Shown here: positions 10,192-22,300 of the stretch, in pieces
Position numbering within the stretch: position 1 is the first letter of the stretch
How the letters are laid out: each line of letters opens with the position of its first letter
DNA from: Chlamydomonas sphaeroides
Taxonomy: Eukaryota; Chlorophyta; Chlorophyceae; Chlamydomonadales; Chlamydomonadaceae
Direction: 5' to 3'
Length of the DNA: 64,000 bases
Assembly: GCA_001662425.1 (NCBI GenBank)
Contig: BDDC01000004.1
Span: forward strand, 250,851-314,850
The notes under the pieces: generated by a model
Told to the model about the DNA's origin: nothing
Database searches by the model: none
Seen by the model: only the letters and a program-made list of their open reading frames with translations
Translations under genes and position numbers: made by a program

Positions 10192-12637
10192 ATGCTAGGC
10201 TACCGTGCTTCAATCGGATTGTCTAGCAGCCAATGCACCCGCCGGCAAGTCGTGGGAGTTGTTGCGCACGCAAATTCTAGGCTGAATTGCTGTGGCGCTC
10301 GGCCCGCCAGGTCGCTGCAACAGCTACCAGTGGGCTCTCGGCATAGCAGCGTAGTAAGGAGGGCGATGCCAGAGCAAGGAGAAGGTGTGCGCCGAGATTT
10401 GCGTCGCTAGTTCCTCTAATTGAGGGGCTGTGCCGTCATAGTGCACGAGTCTGATTCATGCGAACACATTGATTGCAAGGCTGGACTGTCCGTGCAAGCG
10501 TGCGCCAACGTTCCGCAACCTGCATCCCATAATCCATCCCGTCCTCGACCAGCTTGCACCCCGCCTCCTCCTACCCTTCCCTATCCTGCTAGAAATCTCC
10601 GAGGCCATGATGGCAGACCTGGAGCGCCTCCGCGCCAAGTCGGGCGCTGCCCCGCAGAGCCCCAGCGCCGCGCCGTCCGCGCAGACGCCGGCAGAGGTGG
10701 GGCCCGGCGCCGCACCACTTCCGGTAACCCATCCGTACCCGTGTCGGTGTACAACGCCCACTTGGCTACGTCGCAGGGGCCGCGGTCAAGGCCTGCAGCC
10801 TGCACCCGCCTGGCTTCAGCCCCCACCTCGTCCCTCCTTACCACCGCACGCCCGTGTAACGCCAGCACCGCGGTCGGGTGACCTCTGGGTTGGGCGGACT
10901 GACGCAGCAGCAGGGGCCGAGCCCCTGTGGGCGTCGGCCGTGCCTGTGGGCGTGCCGCGCCTGGGGCATGACCCCTCCGTCGCCCGAGGACCCGACATCC
11001 GACCCGCATGCCCCATGCCTGCTGACCCCATGCCGGCCGCCAGTGCCCGTATAGTGCCCGGGGCCCGCGGGCCCGTGGCTGCCAGCCCCTCCCTGGCGGC
11101 GGCGGAGCCCAGCTTGTCAAGCGCGCTGCGCCGCGTGGCCTTGCCCGCCCCGCGCCCCGCCCGCCCTGCGCCCTCCGCCCCGCCCGCCCTGCGCTCTGCG
11201 CCCTGAACAGCCCTGCGCCCTGAACAGCCCTGCCGCCTGCTCCCCCTGCTGCCCCCTGCTGCCCCGCAGTCGTCGGGTCCTCTGACGGGGGCCAAGGAGG
11301 CTCTGGACAAGGTGCGAGGGGCGCGGAGCCAGGGCGGGGCCTGGGTAGCTGGGTTGCGGAGCCTGCGCAGGGTGCGAGGGGCGCGGAGCCAGGGTGGGGC
11401 CTGGGTAGCTGGGTTGCGGAGCCTGCGCAGGGTGCGAGGGGCGCTCCGGGGCGCCCCCTGCACTCGCACGCACGCACGCGCCGTGCTGAGCTGAGGTGAG
11501 CGCTGCGGCGGATGTCGGCTGGTCGTGACCCAGGCGTGGGCCTCGCGCAGCAGAGCCAGGTCACGGGTTGCGCCACGGGTCGCCGGGGGCAGTCCCCTCG
11601 CCAGGCACGTCAAGCTGCACAAGCCGCAGGCTGCCGTGGACCTCGGCAGAGCCCCACTGGCTGGCCCCACAGCTGGTCGCGGCCGCGGCCCCGGCCTGGG
11701 CACAGCGGCCTGCCCTGGGGCGGCCCAGCGCCTGCAGCTACCCCAGCTCCCAGCCCTGCGCCCCTGCCGCACCACCCGGGGCCGGGGCTTGTGACAGCGC
11801 GGCCGCCCGCCTCGCTCCACCCAGGAGCCCAGCGCGCAGCACGTTGGCTTCCATGGACCAACCTCCCTGCTAATTCTTGGTCCCCCGCTCTTCCCTTGCC
11901 TACCTCCCAACTATCCACCACTCAACCCTCACTCCCCTCCTGCCGTGACCCGCTCCCCTAGGTTCTCATCGCCGACTTCTTCCTCGTCCTTTTCATCCTG
12001 GCCTGGCTGGTGGCGGGTGTGGTGCAGGTGCGCGACAAGCGAGCGAGGCGGCCCGGGCTGCCAGCCTCCCCAACGAGGCGGAAAGGGCTGCCAGTCTCCT
12101 CAGCGAGGCGGCAGCGCGATTATACGCATCCCACCTCACATTGCGCGGGCCGGGCTGCGGGTGAAGGATGGGCGGCAGAGGCACGCGGCACGGGCATGCG
12201 AGTGCACGGGCAAAGGCGCCCTTGGCGGCCCAAGGCGCCCTTGGCGGCCCAAGGCGCCCTTGGCGGCCCAAGGCATGGCAGCGGGCTTGGGGCACGGCTG
12301 CGGCCACACGGGCCCCCCGCGGCCATGGCGCGTCATGCATGGCAACGGAGGGTCGCGCTGGGTGCGTTTTGGCGTGCCCCGGTTGATCATTGCTGTGTTT
12401 TACGAGGCCTTGAGCCCGCAAGCTCATCGCATCCTGCGCTGCGCAATACGCTTCCCAACACCGCCGCCACCGCCCCTTCCACCGCAGGCGGGCGTGTCGG
12501 ACAGCCAGCCGCTGCTGGATGCCTGGTACCCGCTGTGGCCGCTGCTGTGGCAGCCGGCGCTGGGGGTGCTCATGGCGGGCGCGCTGGTGAGCGGCGGCAT
12601 TGGCTGGCTCAACGAGCAGGCGGCCAAGAAGCAGTGA
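10192..12637 (+). CDS. Small plastid-targeted protein with two transmembrane segments, function unknown
   Basis: Five phase-matched exons (10192-10384, 10593-10696, 11270-11311, 11962-12027, 12488-12637) encode ~184 aa. Exon 1 reads like a chloroplast transit peptide: rich in Ser, Arg and Ala, lacking acidic residues, and ending with SSVVRRAM, a plausible VxxA cleavage context. After a Pro/Ala linker (AAPQSPSAAPSAQTPAE) comes a helix (LTGAKEALDK), then a membrane segment encoded precisely by exon 4 (VLIADFFLVLFILAWLVAGV, residues ~114-135). Next are an aromatic loop (LLDAWYPLWPLLWQP) and a second membrane segment (ALGVLMAGALVSGGIGWL), with a short basic tail (NEQAAKKQ). This topology suggests a thylakoid or envelope membrane protein. 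I do not recognise a named family. An alternative exon 2 donor at 10723 is also in phase and would add nine residues. Confidence 0.75.
11311..11445 (+). repeat. 60-bp tandem repeat starting at a splice donor
   Basis: The 60-bp unit beginning GGTGCGAGGGGCGC occurs at 11311, 11371 and (partial) 11431. The first copy begins at the donor of exon 3 of the two-TM gene, so each repeat recreates a possible donor sequence (G|GTGCGAGG). Confidence 0.9.
12212..12275 (+). repeat. 19-bp intronic minisatellite
   Basis: About three tandem copies of CAAGGCGCCCTTGGCGGCC lie in the last intron of the two-TM gene. The unit is nearly self-complementary (GGCGCC), so it could form hairpins. Confidence 0.85.
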
Positions 12638-14236
12638 GCGCGGCATGTGCGGGAGGCGGGCAGCGACAGGGCAGTGAGGCCGGTTTGGGGGGTCGGGAGA
12701 CGGGTTGGGGCCGAGCGGCAGGGAGGGATGAATGAGCAGGCTGCCAGGGGGCAGCGAGGGGCGTACTTGAGGCGGGGTGGAGGCGAGGGAGGGGCGAGGC
12801 CGGGGAAAGGGGCGGGGGAAGGAGGCCTGGGAGGCATGTGCCGCGCGGGGGGGCGGGTCGCGCCCCATGGGCTGCAGGAGCGAGGTGCTGTTGGGGGACA
12901 GGAGGGAGGAGGTGCATCGCGTGAGCGGTTGACAGGTGGCGATTTGGGTGGAGCGGAGTCGAGGCGAGTTGGGGGCGGCGAGTGCGGAGCGGCAGGGCGG
13001 CCGCGTAGGCCTCATTACCGGGTGGCTGCTGCTGGGCTGGACTGGCGGCAGAGGGTGCTGCGTGCGGTCCGACACGTGGGCCTTGTGTGAGCGTGTGGAC
13101 GTGCATTCGATTGCAAGCGCGAGGAGCGGCGGTGGCGTGTTCGTGTGCCCCTGTGGAATGAAAGGCTGTTTCCAGATGTGCGTTGCCGAACCTTACAGTT
13201 GCCCCCGCCCCGTAAGTTATGCGTCAGCTGCTTCAGCTGCTCGCCACGCGCACACATACCGACCCACAACAAATAACACGCGGTGCGCCTCAGGATTGTT
13301 GTGTACGACACAGTGTACAACATACCATACTGGCCGCGCATGTGCCGCTCGCACCGCGCGCTACGTTATCTGACACGATACGCCTGCGCTACAAGGTGCA
13401 ACATGTCTAACAGCAAGACGCCGCCACAGCAGCCGACGCACGTTGCCCTGCCTGCTGCAACAGGCGAGTCAGCTAGACCGCCCGCGTCCCCGTGTGCAGA
13501 GGCCCCTGCCCCTCGCCGCCTACCTAACCCCCATGCAGCACGCAAGGCCGGCCCAGGGCACAGGCCGTCGCTGGCAGTAGGCGGTGTTGCGCTGCCGGGG
13601 ACGGCCATCGCGGCCATCGCGGCTATGGCGAGCAGTAGGGCCGCACGGCCTGCTGCCAATGCACACGCGCTGCGCCGCAGACGGCCGCAGCGGCGGCAGC
13701 GGACGCTGCTCCAGCTGAGATCCCATCGCCGCCCGGCCCTGCCCTGCCTGGCCCTCCTGCCTGGTTCCACGCGTGCACATCCATCCCTGCTCTGCGGCCG
13801 GCCCCCACCACGCACCACCGTTTCCAGTAACCGCTGACCCATGCACTCTGCGCCCGCCACGCAGCCTTGGTCACTGCCTTGTCCGCGTCCGTTCCCATAC
13901 TACCCACAGACACGTCAGCCTCTACACCGCCTCTTGATCGGCCGCTGGCGTGGGATGCCCATAGGAGCTCGTCTGCACCATCCCTGTTGCCGACACGGAT
14001 CGCTGGCTTCCGGATGCTGATCAAGTTCACCGTTTCCTCACCCCCCATTGACAGGTTCGCCCTCCATTGCGTGCGGGGCTGGGCTTCGGCGCCGCGCCAG
14101 CGGCCCACAATGCAGCATTGGAACAGCCGCTTTGTCAACGCCACACCAGCACGCACGGACCAGCTCTACCATATCTTCCTCTTGGTGAGCGGGGTCCTTC
14201 CACCGCTGCTGCTCGCGTTGCTGGTTGCCACTACCA
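12638..14236. other. Gene-poor stretch with unassigned exon-like segments
   Basis: From 12638 to about 13400 I see only the likely 3' UTR of the two-TM gene. From 13403 there are coding-like but unlinked pieces. One is an ATG frame starting MSNSKTPPQQPTHVALPA. Another is a Pro-rich frame near 13690-13845 containing AEIPSPPGPALPGPPAWF. A third is a frame at 13867-14190 containing MQHWNSRFVNATPARTDQLY that ends at a GTGAGC donor. They may be 5' exons of the LRR gene downstream or remains of an older paralog; I could not join them with confidence. Confidence 0.35.
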
Positions 14237-14416
14237 GGGGAGTCTCCCCTGGCCACCACTCAGAGCCTGACGCTGGGCTGGCCCGCTGCCTTCGACCCCG
14301 TCGGCCTGCCCGCGCTTGCGGCCGTCACCAGCCTGGCGACGCTGGAGCTGTGCGCAGCCACGGGTGTGAAGCCGGCGGGGCCCTCGCCATCGTGGACGCG
14401 CAGGACGAGCTCCTAG
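14237..14416 (+). pseudogene. Fragment of an LRR-protein paralog
   Basis: The segment reads TQSLTLGWPAAFDPVGLPAL then AAVTSLATLELC. It matches the last exon of the LRR gene ~2.5 kb downstream (LEIRSPAKYDPAGLPHLAAL, then SLKTIKLC) in spacing and key residues. It stops at 14414-14416 and lies in a different frame from the box-like helix exon that follows. It looks like the truncated tail of a tandem copy. Confidence 0.5.
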
Positions 14417-14434
14417 ACGGGCTTGCGTCGACAG

Positions 14435-17317
14435 GTCCAACCGCGCTTCGCGTCCTGACCTGTTCGGACCTGCTGCCGCTGATCACGCGCTACCTAGACG
14501 ATTATGACCGGAATCAGCTGCGCGGTGTCTGTCAGCCGCTGCGCGGGATCATCGACAGGCTTGTCATTCGCTACCTGAGCGCACCGTCGCCCAATGCCGG
14601 CATGTCAGCTACCGCGTACCTGGCTGCCACGTGCCGCATCATATCGCACGGCTGCCGCCCGGCGGAAGTTACCATGCGCTGTGGTTGCGAGTCTCGGGAA
14701 GTGCACAACGTCGAACGGTGGCGCAGCGCCTTGTGAGTTCGCTGCCAGTTAGTATAAAACAATAGCGTGAATCGGGGCCTGCTCAAGGCCTTCCGCAGGT
14801 CCTGGGCAGAGCTGGGCACCAGGGGCACCACCGCACGCAAGCTGAAGGCTCGCCCCTCCTCCCCTCTTCCCCGCCTGCAGCCTCGGCGTGCTGCGCTTTA
14901 TCGCCAGCGGCCCCGCCGTCACGGCCCGCGGCCCCATGCCGACGACTTACCTGCAGCTGTCATTCGGCATGCTCACGCCCGACCTCGCCACCGCCATAGT
15001 GGCAGCGCTGCCGGGCCTAACCGTGTTCAACACGTACGATGACGCCTGCGGCTACCACAGAAGGAGCCCAAGATCCCAATTCTCGCTTGCCCCGGGCTTG
15101 GCGGTGCTGGCCCGCGGGCTCCGGCAGCTGCGGGAGGTCAGAGTGCAACAGACGGACACCGCCACGTGGACGTCTGCCCTGCTCGAGGCGCTCGGCCCGG
15201 TCGCGCCTCAGCTGGAGGTGCTGGATCTGGAGGGCGATGATCCCGACGAGGACCCGGGCTCCTTGGAGCGGCTCGCCAGCTTCACGCGGCTGCGGACGCT
15301 GGCCGTGCGCTACGAGCCGCCGGCGGTGCTGCGGCCGCTGCTGACCCACATGACGGGCCTGCGCAGCCTCACGCTGGACGGAGTGTATGGACGCAGCGCT
15401 GCGTTTGACAAGGCCGGCCTCCACGAGGTACTGACCCTCACGCCGGCGCCGCTGGAGCAGCTGCACCTGCCGCGGCTGTACTTTAACGTCAGTGCCGCAC
15501 AGCTGGCCAAGCCCGCGGCGGCAGCGGCGCTGGCGCGGCTGCGGTCGCTGAGGCTCGAACTGGAGGACACCCAAGACGCGCGGACGCTGCTGCGCGCCTC
15601 CGGCCTCACCGGCCTCACCAGCCTCCGCCTGCTGTGCTGCGACCAGATGTCGGGTTCGCTCGTCGCAAGCGACTTCGCGGCACTGCGCGACCTGCGGTGC
15701 CTCAAACTCAGGGAGTGCTCGCTGCGCGTCGACCCCGTCCACGGCCTGGCGCAGCTGTCGCGCCTCACCAAGCTCAGCACCGAGCGGCTCACGTCGCGCG
15801 TCGCACACTCGGACCGGCGCAGCGACAGGCCGCTGGAGCAGCTGCAGTTGTGGCGGCTACCGGCGCTGCAGGAGCTGAAGCTGAGCTGCTGGCACCAGTA
15901 CCCCGAGGACCTGGCCGCGTTGGTGCCCGGGCCGCGCCTGCGCACGGTGGCGTTCTCCTTCGGCCTCTGGCTAGTCCTGCATCCCGACCGGCACGCCGCA
16001 CCGGACGGCACGCTGCGGCCCATGGCCCAGCGCGCGCTCGTCAGCGCGGCCCAGCTGCTGCGGGGCCGCACCGAGGATGGCCTGAAAGTGGGCGTGGCGT
16101 ACAAGGTCGATGGCGCCCGGGGCCCCGCGAAACCCTTGCTGCAGCCGCCAGCTGGAGAGAAGGGCCACGGCGCCTGGCTGGAGGCGTTTGGCAAGTGCGC
16201 ACTGCAGCTTGGCAATGGGCGGGTTGCGCTCCTGGTGGCATGTGGGTCGGCGTTTTGGGCGGCATGTGGGTCAGCGGCTGGGGCGGCATGTGGGTCGGCC
16301 GCTGGAGGCGCTGCGGGAGCTGCAACGCCTGGGATGACGCATGTAGGTCGGCGACCAGTGTCGCGGCGTGGGTCTGCACAGCTCTATGTGTCCTGCGCCG
16401 CCTTCGCCCTGCAGTGCGGGGCTGTCGCACCTGAGGCTGCGCGGCGTGTCGCTGACCGCGGCAGACCTGCGCCTCGCTGCGACGGCGCTGCAGGGCCTTG
16501 AGGTGGGGATGCGTGCAGCAAGGGGCTGGGGCTGGTTCACAGCCCCACTCAGCGATACCTTGTGGTCTCACTTGGCTGCTGTTGGCCAACACCCCAGCGA
16601 CTACCAGCCTGCACAACCATGTGGCATCCCCGCAGGTGTAGTGCCCCAAAGGACACACGCTCTGCGCCCCGCTTTGCCCGGCCCCAGGTCCTGGAGATCA
16701 GGTCTCCAGCCAAGTACGACCCCGCTGGCCTGCCGCACCTGGCCGCCCTGTCCGGCTCGCTGAAGACCATCAAGCTATGCGTCAAGCACGCGCTCAGTCC
16801 CGGCGCACCCGCCGGCTCCCGGCAGGCGCTGAAGGATGCTCTGGTGGAGCTGTGCTGCCGCCGCGGCGGGTACCGCGGCTTCAGCGGGAGCCTTGTGCTG
16901 ACGACGCCCAATACGAGTCAGTGGGGGTGGATCTGCGTTTCCCCGGTGAGCGAGGGGGTGCAGGTGTTGGCGGCCGCAGTGGCAGCACGCGTGCACCGCC
17001 TGCGCGGCCGGGCGGTGGTGGAGGCCGAGACGGAGCGGGCCGACGACCTGGACGGGGGAGACATGTTTGAGTCAGACAGCTACTGGACGGGGGACAGCGA
17101 GCGCGACAGCGATGAGGGCGAGGAGGAGGGCGAGGAGGAGGGCGAGGAGGAGGGCGAGGAGGAGGGCGAGGAGGAGGACGAGGAGGACGAGGACGAGGAG
17201 GAGGACGAGGAGGAGGACGAGGAGGAGGACGAGGACGAGGAGGAGGGCGATGGGGAGGACGAGGACGATGGGGAGGAGGGCGGCGGGGAGGCGGAGGAAG
17301 AGGTTGGGGAGGCGTAG
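14435..17317 (+). CDS. LRR protein with F-box-like N-terminal helix and acidic C-terminal tail
   Basis: Supported exons are about 14435-14733, 14881-16194, 16415-16502 and 16688-17317, all phase-consistent; 5' exons are unresolved. The first encodes SDLLPLITRYLDDYDRNQLR followed by GVCQPLRGIIDRLVIRYLS, which resembles an F-box-like opening (a loose match). Exons 2-4 carry irregular leucine-rich repeats (LRSLTLDGVYG, LRSLRLELED, LTSLRLLCCD, LRCLKLRECS, LSHLRLRGVSL, LKTIKLC) of the F-box/RNI type. The protein ends in ~70 residues that are almost wholly Glu/Asp/Gly, encoded by (GAGGAGGGC)-type repeats at 17107-17310. Proteins of this plan often recruit substrates to SCF ubiquitin ligases, but that role is inference here. 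An upstream paralog fragment suggests a local tandem family. Confidence 0.7.
16228..16312 (+). repeat. Short imperfect repeat in LRR-gene intron
   Basis: Three imperfect copies of a unit containing GGCGGCATGTGGGTC lie just after the donor (GTGCGC at 16195) in the intron ending at 16414. Confidence 0.75.
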
Positions 17318-19367
17318 GCCTGAGAACTAAGAGAAGTTTATGCCATTGGACGCGGCGCGTTATCGCGAGGCTGTTGAACATGCTACAGCGGATGGAGTTG
17401 TTGTGCGTTAATTGGGAAGAGCAGGGCGTGCTTCACAATGTGTGCGCTGTCGGGCACATAATTTGTAGGCTTGACTTGGAACAGCTGCCGGTGCTCGGTG
17501 GCTCGCATGGGCTGTTCGTATGTATGCCTGAGTTGGAGATGCAGCCGCAACCCTCCTGGTATTTGCATTGTTGGATGTAGTCCTTGCCGTGCAGCAGCGG
17601 TGGCTGCAACTGCCGCTTGGGCCTTGCGTGCTTCCTTAGTGATTGGAGTTGTGCCGGTGTTGGTCTGAGCGCGAGCCTCCTGACGGTGCACGTGCGTTGC
17701 TGGGCGCGTGGGCTGTGACCTCCTGAGGTCTAGGGTGGGGCGCGGCACAGCTTCGCGGTCCTTAGCGCCGGTCGGCAGCGTGTGTACATGGCTCTTGCGG
17801 CCAGGGCGAAATCGGTGGCAAGCATAGGCTGCTGCCGCCGCTGGCAGGGGCGCCGGGTCCTTGCAAGGGCGGTGGGGTGGTGCCGAGAAGTAGTCAATAG
17901 ATACCCGAGGGCTGCGCTCGCCGTTGGCGCTTGCCGCGGCCTGGGGTGAATCCAGGGAAGGGGGCATCCCGGGGCACTTTCGGAGTTGCTGAGGTGGCGC
18001 AGTCGCAATGCCGCACTACCGGGGAGCCGGGGGTTGCAACAGGTGGCTGTCGGCTCCCGGTGGACACGTGGCGGCCTTGCGGCGGCCAGCGAGCAATGCA
18101 TCGGTTCGTCGCGATGGCTGGATACCCTCGCTGCCTTGGCAATATCTGCTTTTTTTGCTACCACCGGGTTAAGCTGCGAGGCTGCCGGCGGCTCAGCTGC
18201 CCTGGCTCCGCGGCAGATAGAGGTTTGACCCGTGTTGATTGCTGCTGGGCGGTTGGCCAAGCCGGCCCTCACCCAACACACGGCCCTGGGTGCTGGAACG
18301 CGGCTTGCTTACGGGGCCACTGCGCCGGATCCTCGGTTGAAGCTTTCAATGTGACACGCCGACGTGGACCGGGCTGGGCACTGGGGTGACACGGCCGCCC
18401 CTAACCCAGCGGCACGAAACGAGCGCGCTCCCTGCCTTCACTTGATCAGCTGTGCCCTTGCATGAATGCCGGTTGCGCCTGCTGGCGTTGCAAGCGCCGC
18501 CCCACAACACACCTGCGCACCGCCGCCCGCGTCCACCTGCTGTCTGTCAGAGCGCGCCCCCTCCCCGAAACGACGGCCCAGCACTGCGGCCCTGCACTTC
18601 GGCATGCCTGCAGGCCTATCGCACAGCCACACCTCACCGCTCACATAGCAGCAGCCGCTCACGACAGCATACTTTGGATTCACAACGCACGCCGTTTGCT
18701 CCAGCCTGCTGCCGTACTGCCCCGGGCGTTGCACGACCCCACAGGCGCCAGAGCTCGGAACCCCGTCGTCATCCATAAGGACGTTTGCATAAGGATGGCC
18801 CACACATGATTGTTCTAGCTAGCTCGTTTGTTTGTGGGTTGCCGTGTGCGAGGTCACGCCACGCCACTCTGAAGGCCCAATATGCACTCCACAAGCAGGA
18901 GGGCCCACGGCGGCATGCCGGTAACACCCTGAATCCTGACACAGCTCCGTGCGGCACCACACCACGTCAACACATCACCGCTAGCCTCCAACCACAGCTA
19001 AGATACCACATGGGCAGTGCCACCACACCCCTCGGCGCGATTCAGATGAACAGTGCCACCACGCCCCTCGGCGCGAGGCCTTGCCCTGCCCCATGACCGA
19101 ATACTGCGCCCTCACGGCGCCCGCCGCAACCTCGGGCTGCGCCAGCCATGCCTGCGGCAGCGCACTGCAAGCAGCGCGACCCCGCCTGCCGAAACGACCC
19201 ATGTTGTGATACAAGCAGGTAAATCGCTATGCAATGCATGTCCCAGCACCGCAACACCGCAACGCAAGCATACGCCCAAGCCGCGACAGCCCCCCGGCCC
19301 AAGCCCTAGACGCCCTATCCGCGACAGCCACGCAACATACGCGCCCCCTGTACCTCCCCCCGACCCG
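17318..19367. other. Intergenic, 2 kb, between convergent genes
   Basis: This lies between the stop of the LRR gene (+) and the stop of the MYND gene (-). Open frames here (17383-18800) show no family signature or consistent splice pattern. A short tandem duplication containing AGTGCCACCAC and CCCTCGGCGCGA occurs at about 19016-19077. I see no RNA gene. Confidence 0.4.
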
Positions 19368-22300
19368 CTAGCCTCTGACGCCAGCGCCTCCGCACTCGGC
19401 CTGGTGCCCCGCCCGCCAGTGCGCCAGCTGGCACTCGCCGCTGCAGTAAAAGGCAGCCCGGCAGCGGCGGCACTCCTTGCCCGTCGGCAGCGCCGCCTCG
19501 CTGTCACCCTCCAGGTTGGCGCAATCCCGCCACCCGCAAGCCCGGCCCACGCCCAGCCGCGCCGCCGCCTGCTGCGGCGGCGCCACCCGCGCCCACAGCG
19601 CCCTCGCCTGCGGCGGCACGCCGATGCGGCCCTGCCGCGCCTGCTCCCAGGCGGCGTGCAGCCCAGCCACCGCGGCCGCGTCCCCAGCGTCCCAAATGGG
19701 ACCGTCGCGGCTGCTGCCCGAACCCGCACACTGCCTCTCCCAGCGCTCCGCCACGCCCGCCAGCTCGCTCAGCGCGCCCCCAAGCGCCGTGCTGCCGTCG
19801 CGCCCGCGCATGTCATGCACCACCATCCACAGCGCCACCGGCCGGGCTCCCTGGTTGCGCTGCTCCCGCAGCGCATCGGCCGCCGCGGCGCGCATCAGCT
19901 CGGGGTAGGACGCCGCCACGGAGCACAGCGCGGCGGCCAGCACCCACAGGCGGCGACCCATGTGCGGCATGTCAAACGTGCCGTCCACCACCAGCGTCGC
20001 CATGAACGTCATGATGCGCCACAGCGCCGCTGCGGCTTGCGAGCGCTCCAGCACCTCCCGCCAGCCGCCGCCCAGGGCGGGCGGCGCAGCAGCGCTTGGG
20101 CCCGCGGCGGCGGCGGCGGGCGCGGTCGCGGCTCCGCCGGGCGCCTGCAGGGGCAGCAGCGCGAGCCAGGAGAGTGCCAGGTCCACGGCGGCCAGCGTCC
20201 TCGGCAGCTGTGCCGACCACTGGGTCGTCCGCCTGCGCATGTTGCCGCCGCCCGCCGCGTAGAGCACGGACATCGCGTCCACCTCTCGCGACGCTTGCAG
20301 CACCAGCAGCGGCAGCCACTCGTACGCCGCGAGCGACAGCACGTCCGCCAGCTGCCGCAGCGCCGCAGCGCCGCCGCCCTGGCCGCGGCCTCCGGCAGCC
20401 AAGCCACACCCGTCGGCCGGGTCGGCAGCGACGGCCCCAATTGACAGCTCCTGCGCCAGCACCACAATGATGCGGCCCGCAACCACACAAGGCTGGGGGT
20501 GGCCGGGCAGAGCGCTCTGGCGAGCCGCCTTGCCCAGCGTCCGCACAAACGCAGCGGCCTGGTGCGGCTCGGCATAGGCCAGGAGCGCCGGCCAGAACTT
20601 GGGCAGGGCTGCCCCGGGGCCGTCGGAGACATCTGGATCAATGTGCGTGACCAGGGTCCGGGCCAAGGCGCATGGGCCACCATCGGGCCGGCAAGCTGTG
20701 CGCAGCGCTCGCTCCATGAGGGGCAGCACGCCAGCGTCCAGGGCGGCGGCGGTGGGGCCCGGCGGGGAGGCAAGCTGGGCGGTGCCTGCAGCGGGCGGCG
20801 GGCCGGCGAGGGGCCAAGGAGTGGGACCAACAGCGTCCAAGTACGGGGCAAGGGTTCGCGGCCACTTGAGGCAGCGTTGCCGGGCCGGACGGCCGTGCAG
20901 TGCACGCGGGCATCACCTGTGATGTTCATCGGGAAGGACACAATGACGAGGCCCATGGCCATGATCCAGGGCAGCAGCGGCTGGCCGCAGGCGGCTGCCC
21001 GCTGCAGCTGCAGCAGCTCGCCCAGCCGCATCACACGGCCCGCCAGCGCCCACCACTCCCGCAGCGCCGGCAGCAGCAGCGGCCGCGCCTCAAGGTCGCA
21101 GGCCGCCGTCGCTATGTTGATGTTCGCCACCATCGCCCCGGTCGGGCCCACGCCAAACAGCACCGCCGCCGCGTCCGACAGGGCCGTGCAGCACAGCGCG
21201 TGCGCCTCCTCACCAACAGTGGCTGGCGGCCACGGCAGCGCGTGCTGCACCGTCGCGGCCCAGCCCCCGATGCGCAGCTGCAGCGCCAGCGCCCCCCGGC
21301 GGCCGCCGATGAGGCGGCCGGGCCGGCCGGCCGCGGCCGCGAGGGTGTAGCGCAGGATGCGAATGTGCTCCCACACGCCCTTTGGCGAGGCAGGCGCAAG
21401 CAGCAGGCGCTCGGGCAAGGCGCCGCCAAGCAGCTCCTGCGGTAGGCCGTACGTGGCGCCGCCGTCCAGGCGCGAGAGCAGCCACACGCCGTGGACAAGG
21501 ATCGCGTGGCGCGGGCCGTGCGCTCCCGCCAGAGCCCACAGGCCGCGAGAGGCCTGTGAGGCCGCGTCTGACGGCCTGCCGCTTGTGCTAGGGCCGTCGC
21601 CTGAGCTGGTGCTGCCGGCGCCGCTGCCGCTGGCTGCCCGGCCGGCGCTGCTGCCGCTGCTGGTATCCCCAGGAGCGCTGCTGCCTTGGCTGCCTCTATG
21701 CGGCCCCACCTCGCCTCCGCCGCCGCCGGTCGCCCGTGCCGCGGCTCCGGCGCCGCCGGCCGCCTCGTCACCGCTGCTGGCGTTGGGCACGCCCATGCCG
21801 CCGCCACGAGCCTGGCTGCCGTCGACCGCGCCAGCCGCGTCGCGGCTGCCGTTAGCAGCTAGCTGCTCAAGAAAAGCCGCCTTCTCCAGCACGCGGGCAA
21901 GACCCCGCAGCGAGGTGCACGTTCGGCCAAAGCACTCGTAGGAGTATCGAAGCACGTTGCCGGCAGCCGTCCCCCCCACGCCACCCGCCTGCTCCGCCTC
22001 CGCCGCGATCTGCGTCCCCTGGGCCACATGCCACCTCAGCAGCAGCTGCGCGGCGTGGTCCAGCACCCGGCTGCCGGCCAGGTCGGCAGCCAGCTGGGAA
22101 TGCAGCTCGTTGTCGGCTGGGTAAGCCTCGGCCGCAGTGCACACGAAGGCGACCACACCGAGAGTTGCCAGCAGGAAGAACCTGCAGAACGGGAGCGCTC
22201 GCTTGCAGCCTTGCGCGGCGGCGCCGTCGGCCTCCGGCGCGGGCGGTAGCAGCAGCGCTGCTGCGGCCATCTGGCGCGCGGCGGCCTGCAGCGCGCCAGA

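Noticed and set aside
11993..13075. 360-codon minus-strand frame
   Set aside because: Covers exons of the two-TM gene on the opposite strand and has proline-rich shadow composition.
19053..20444. 463-codon plus-strand frame
   Set aside because: Antisense shadow of the MYND-finger gene; Arg/Pro/His-rich with no domain.
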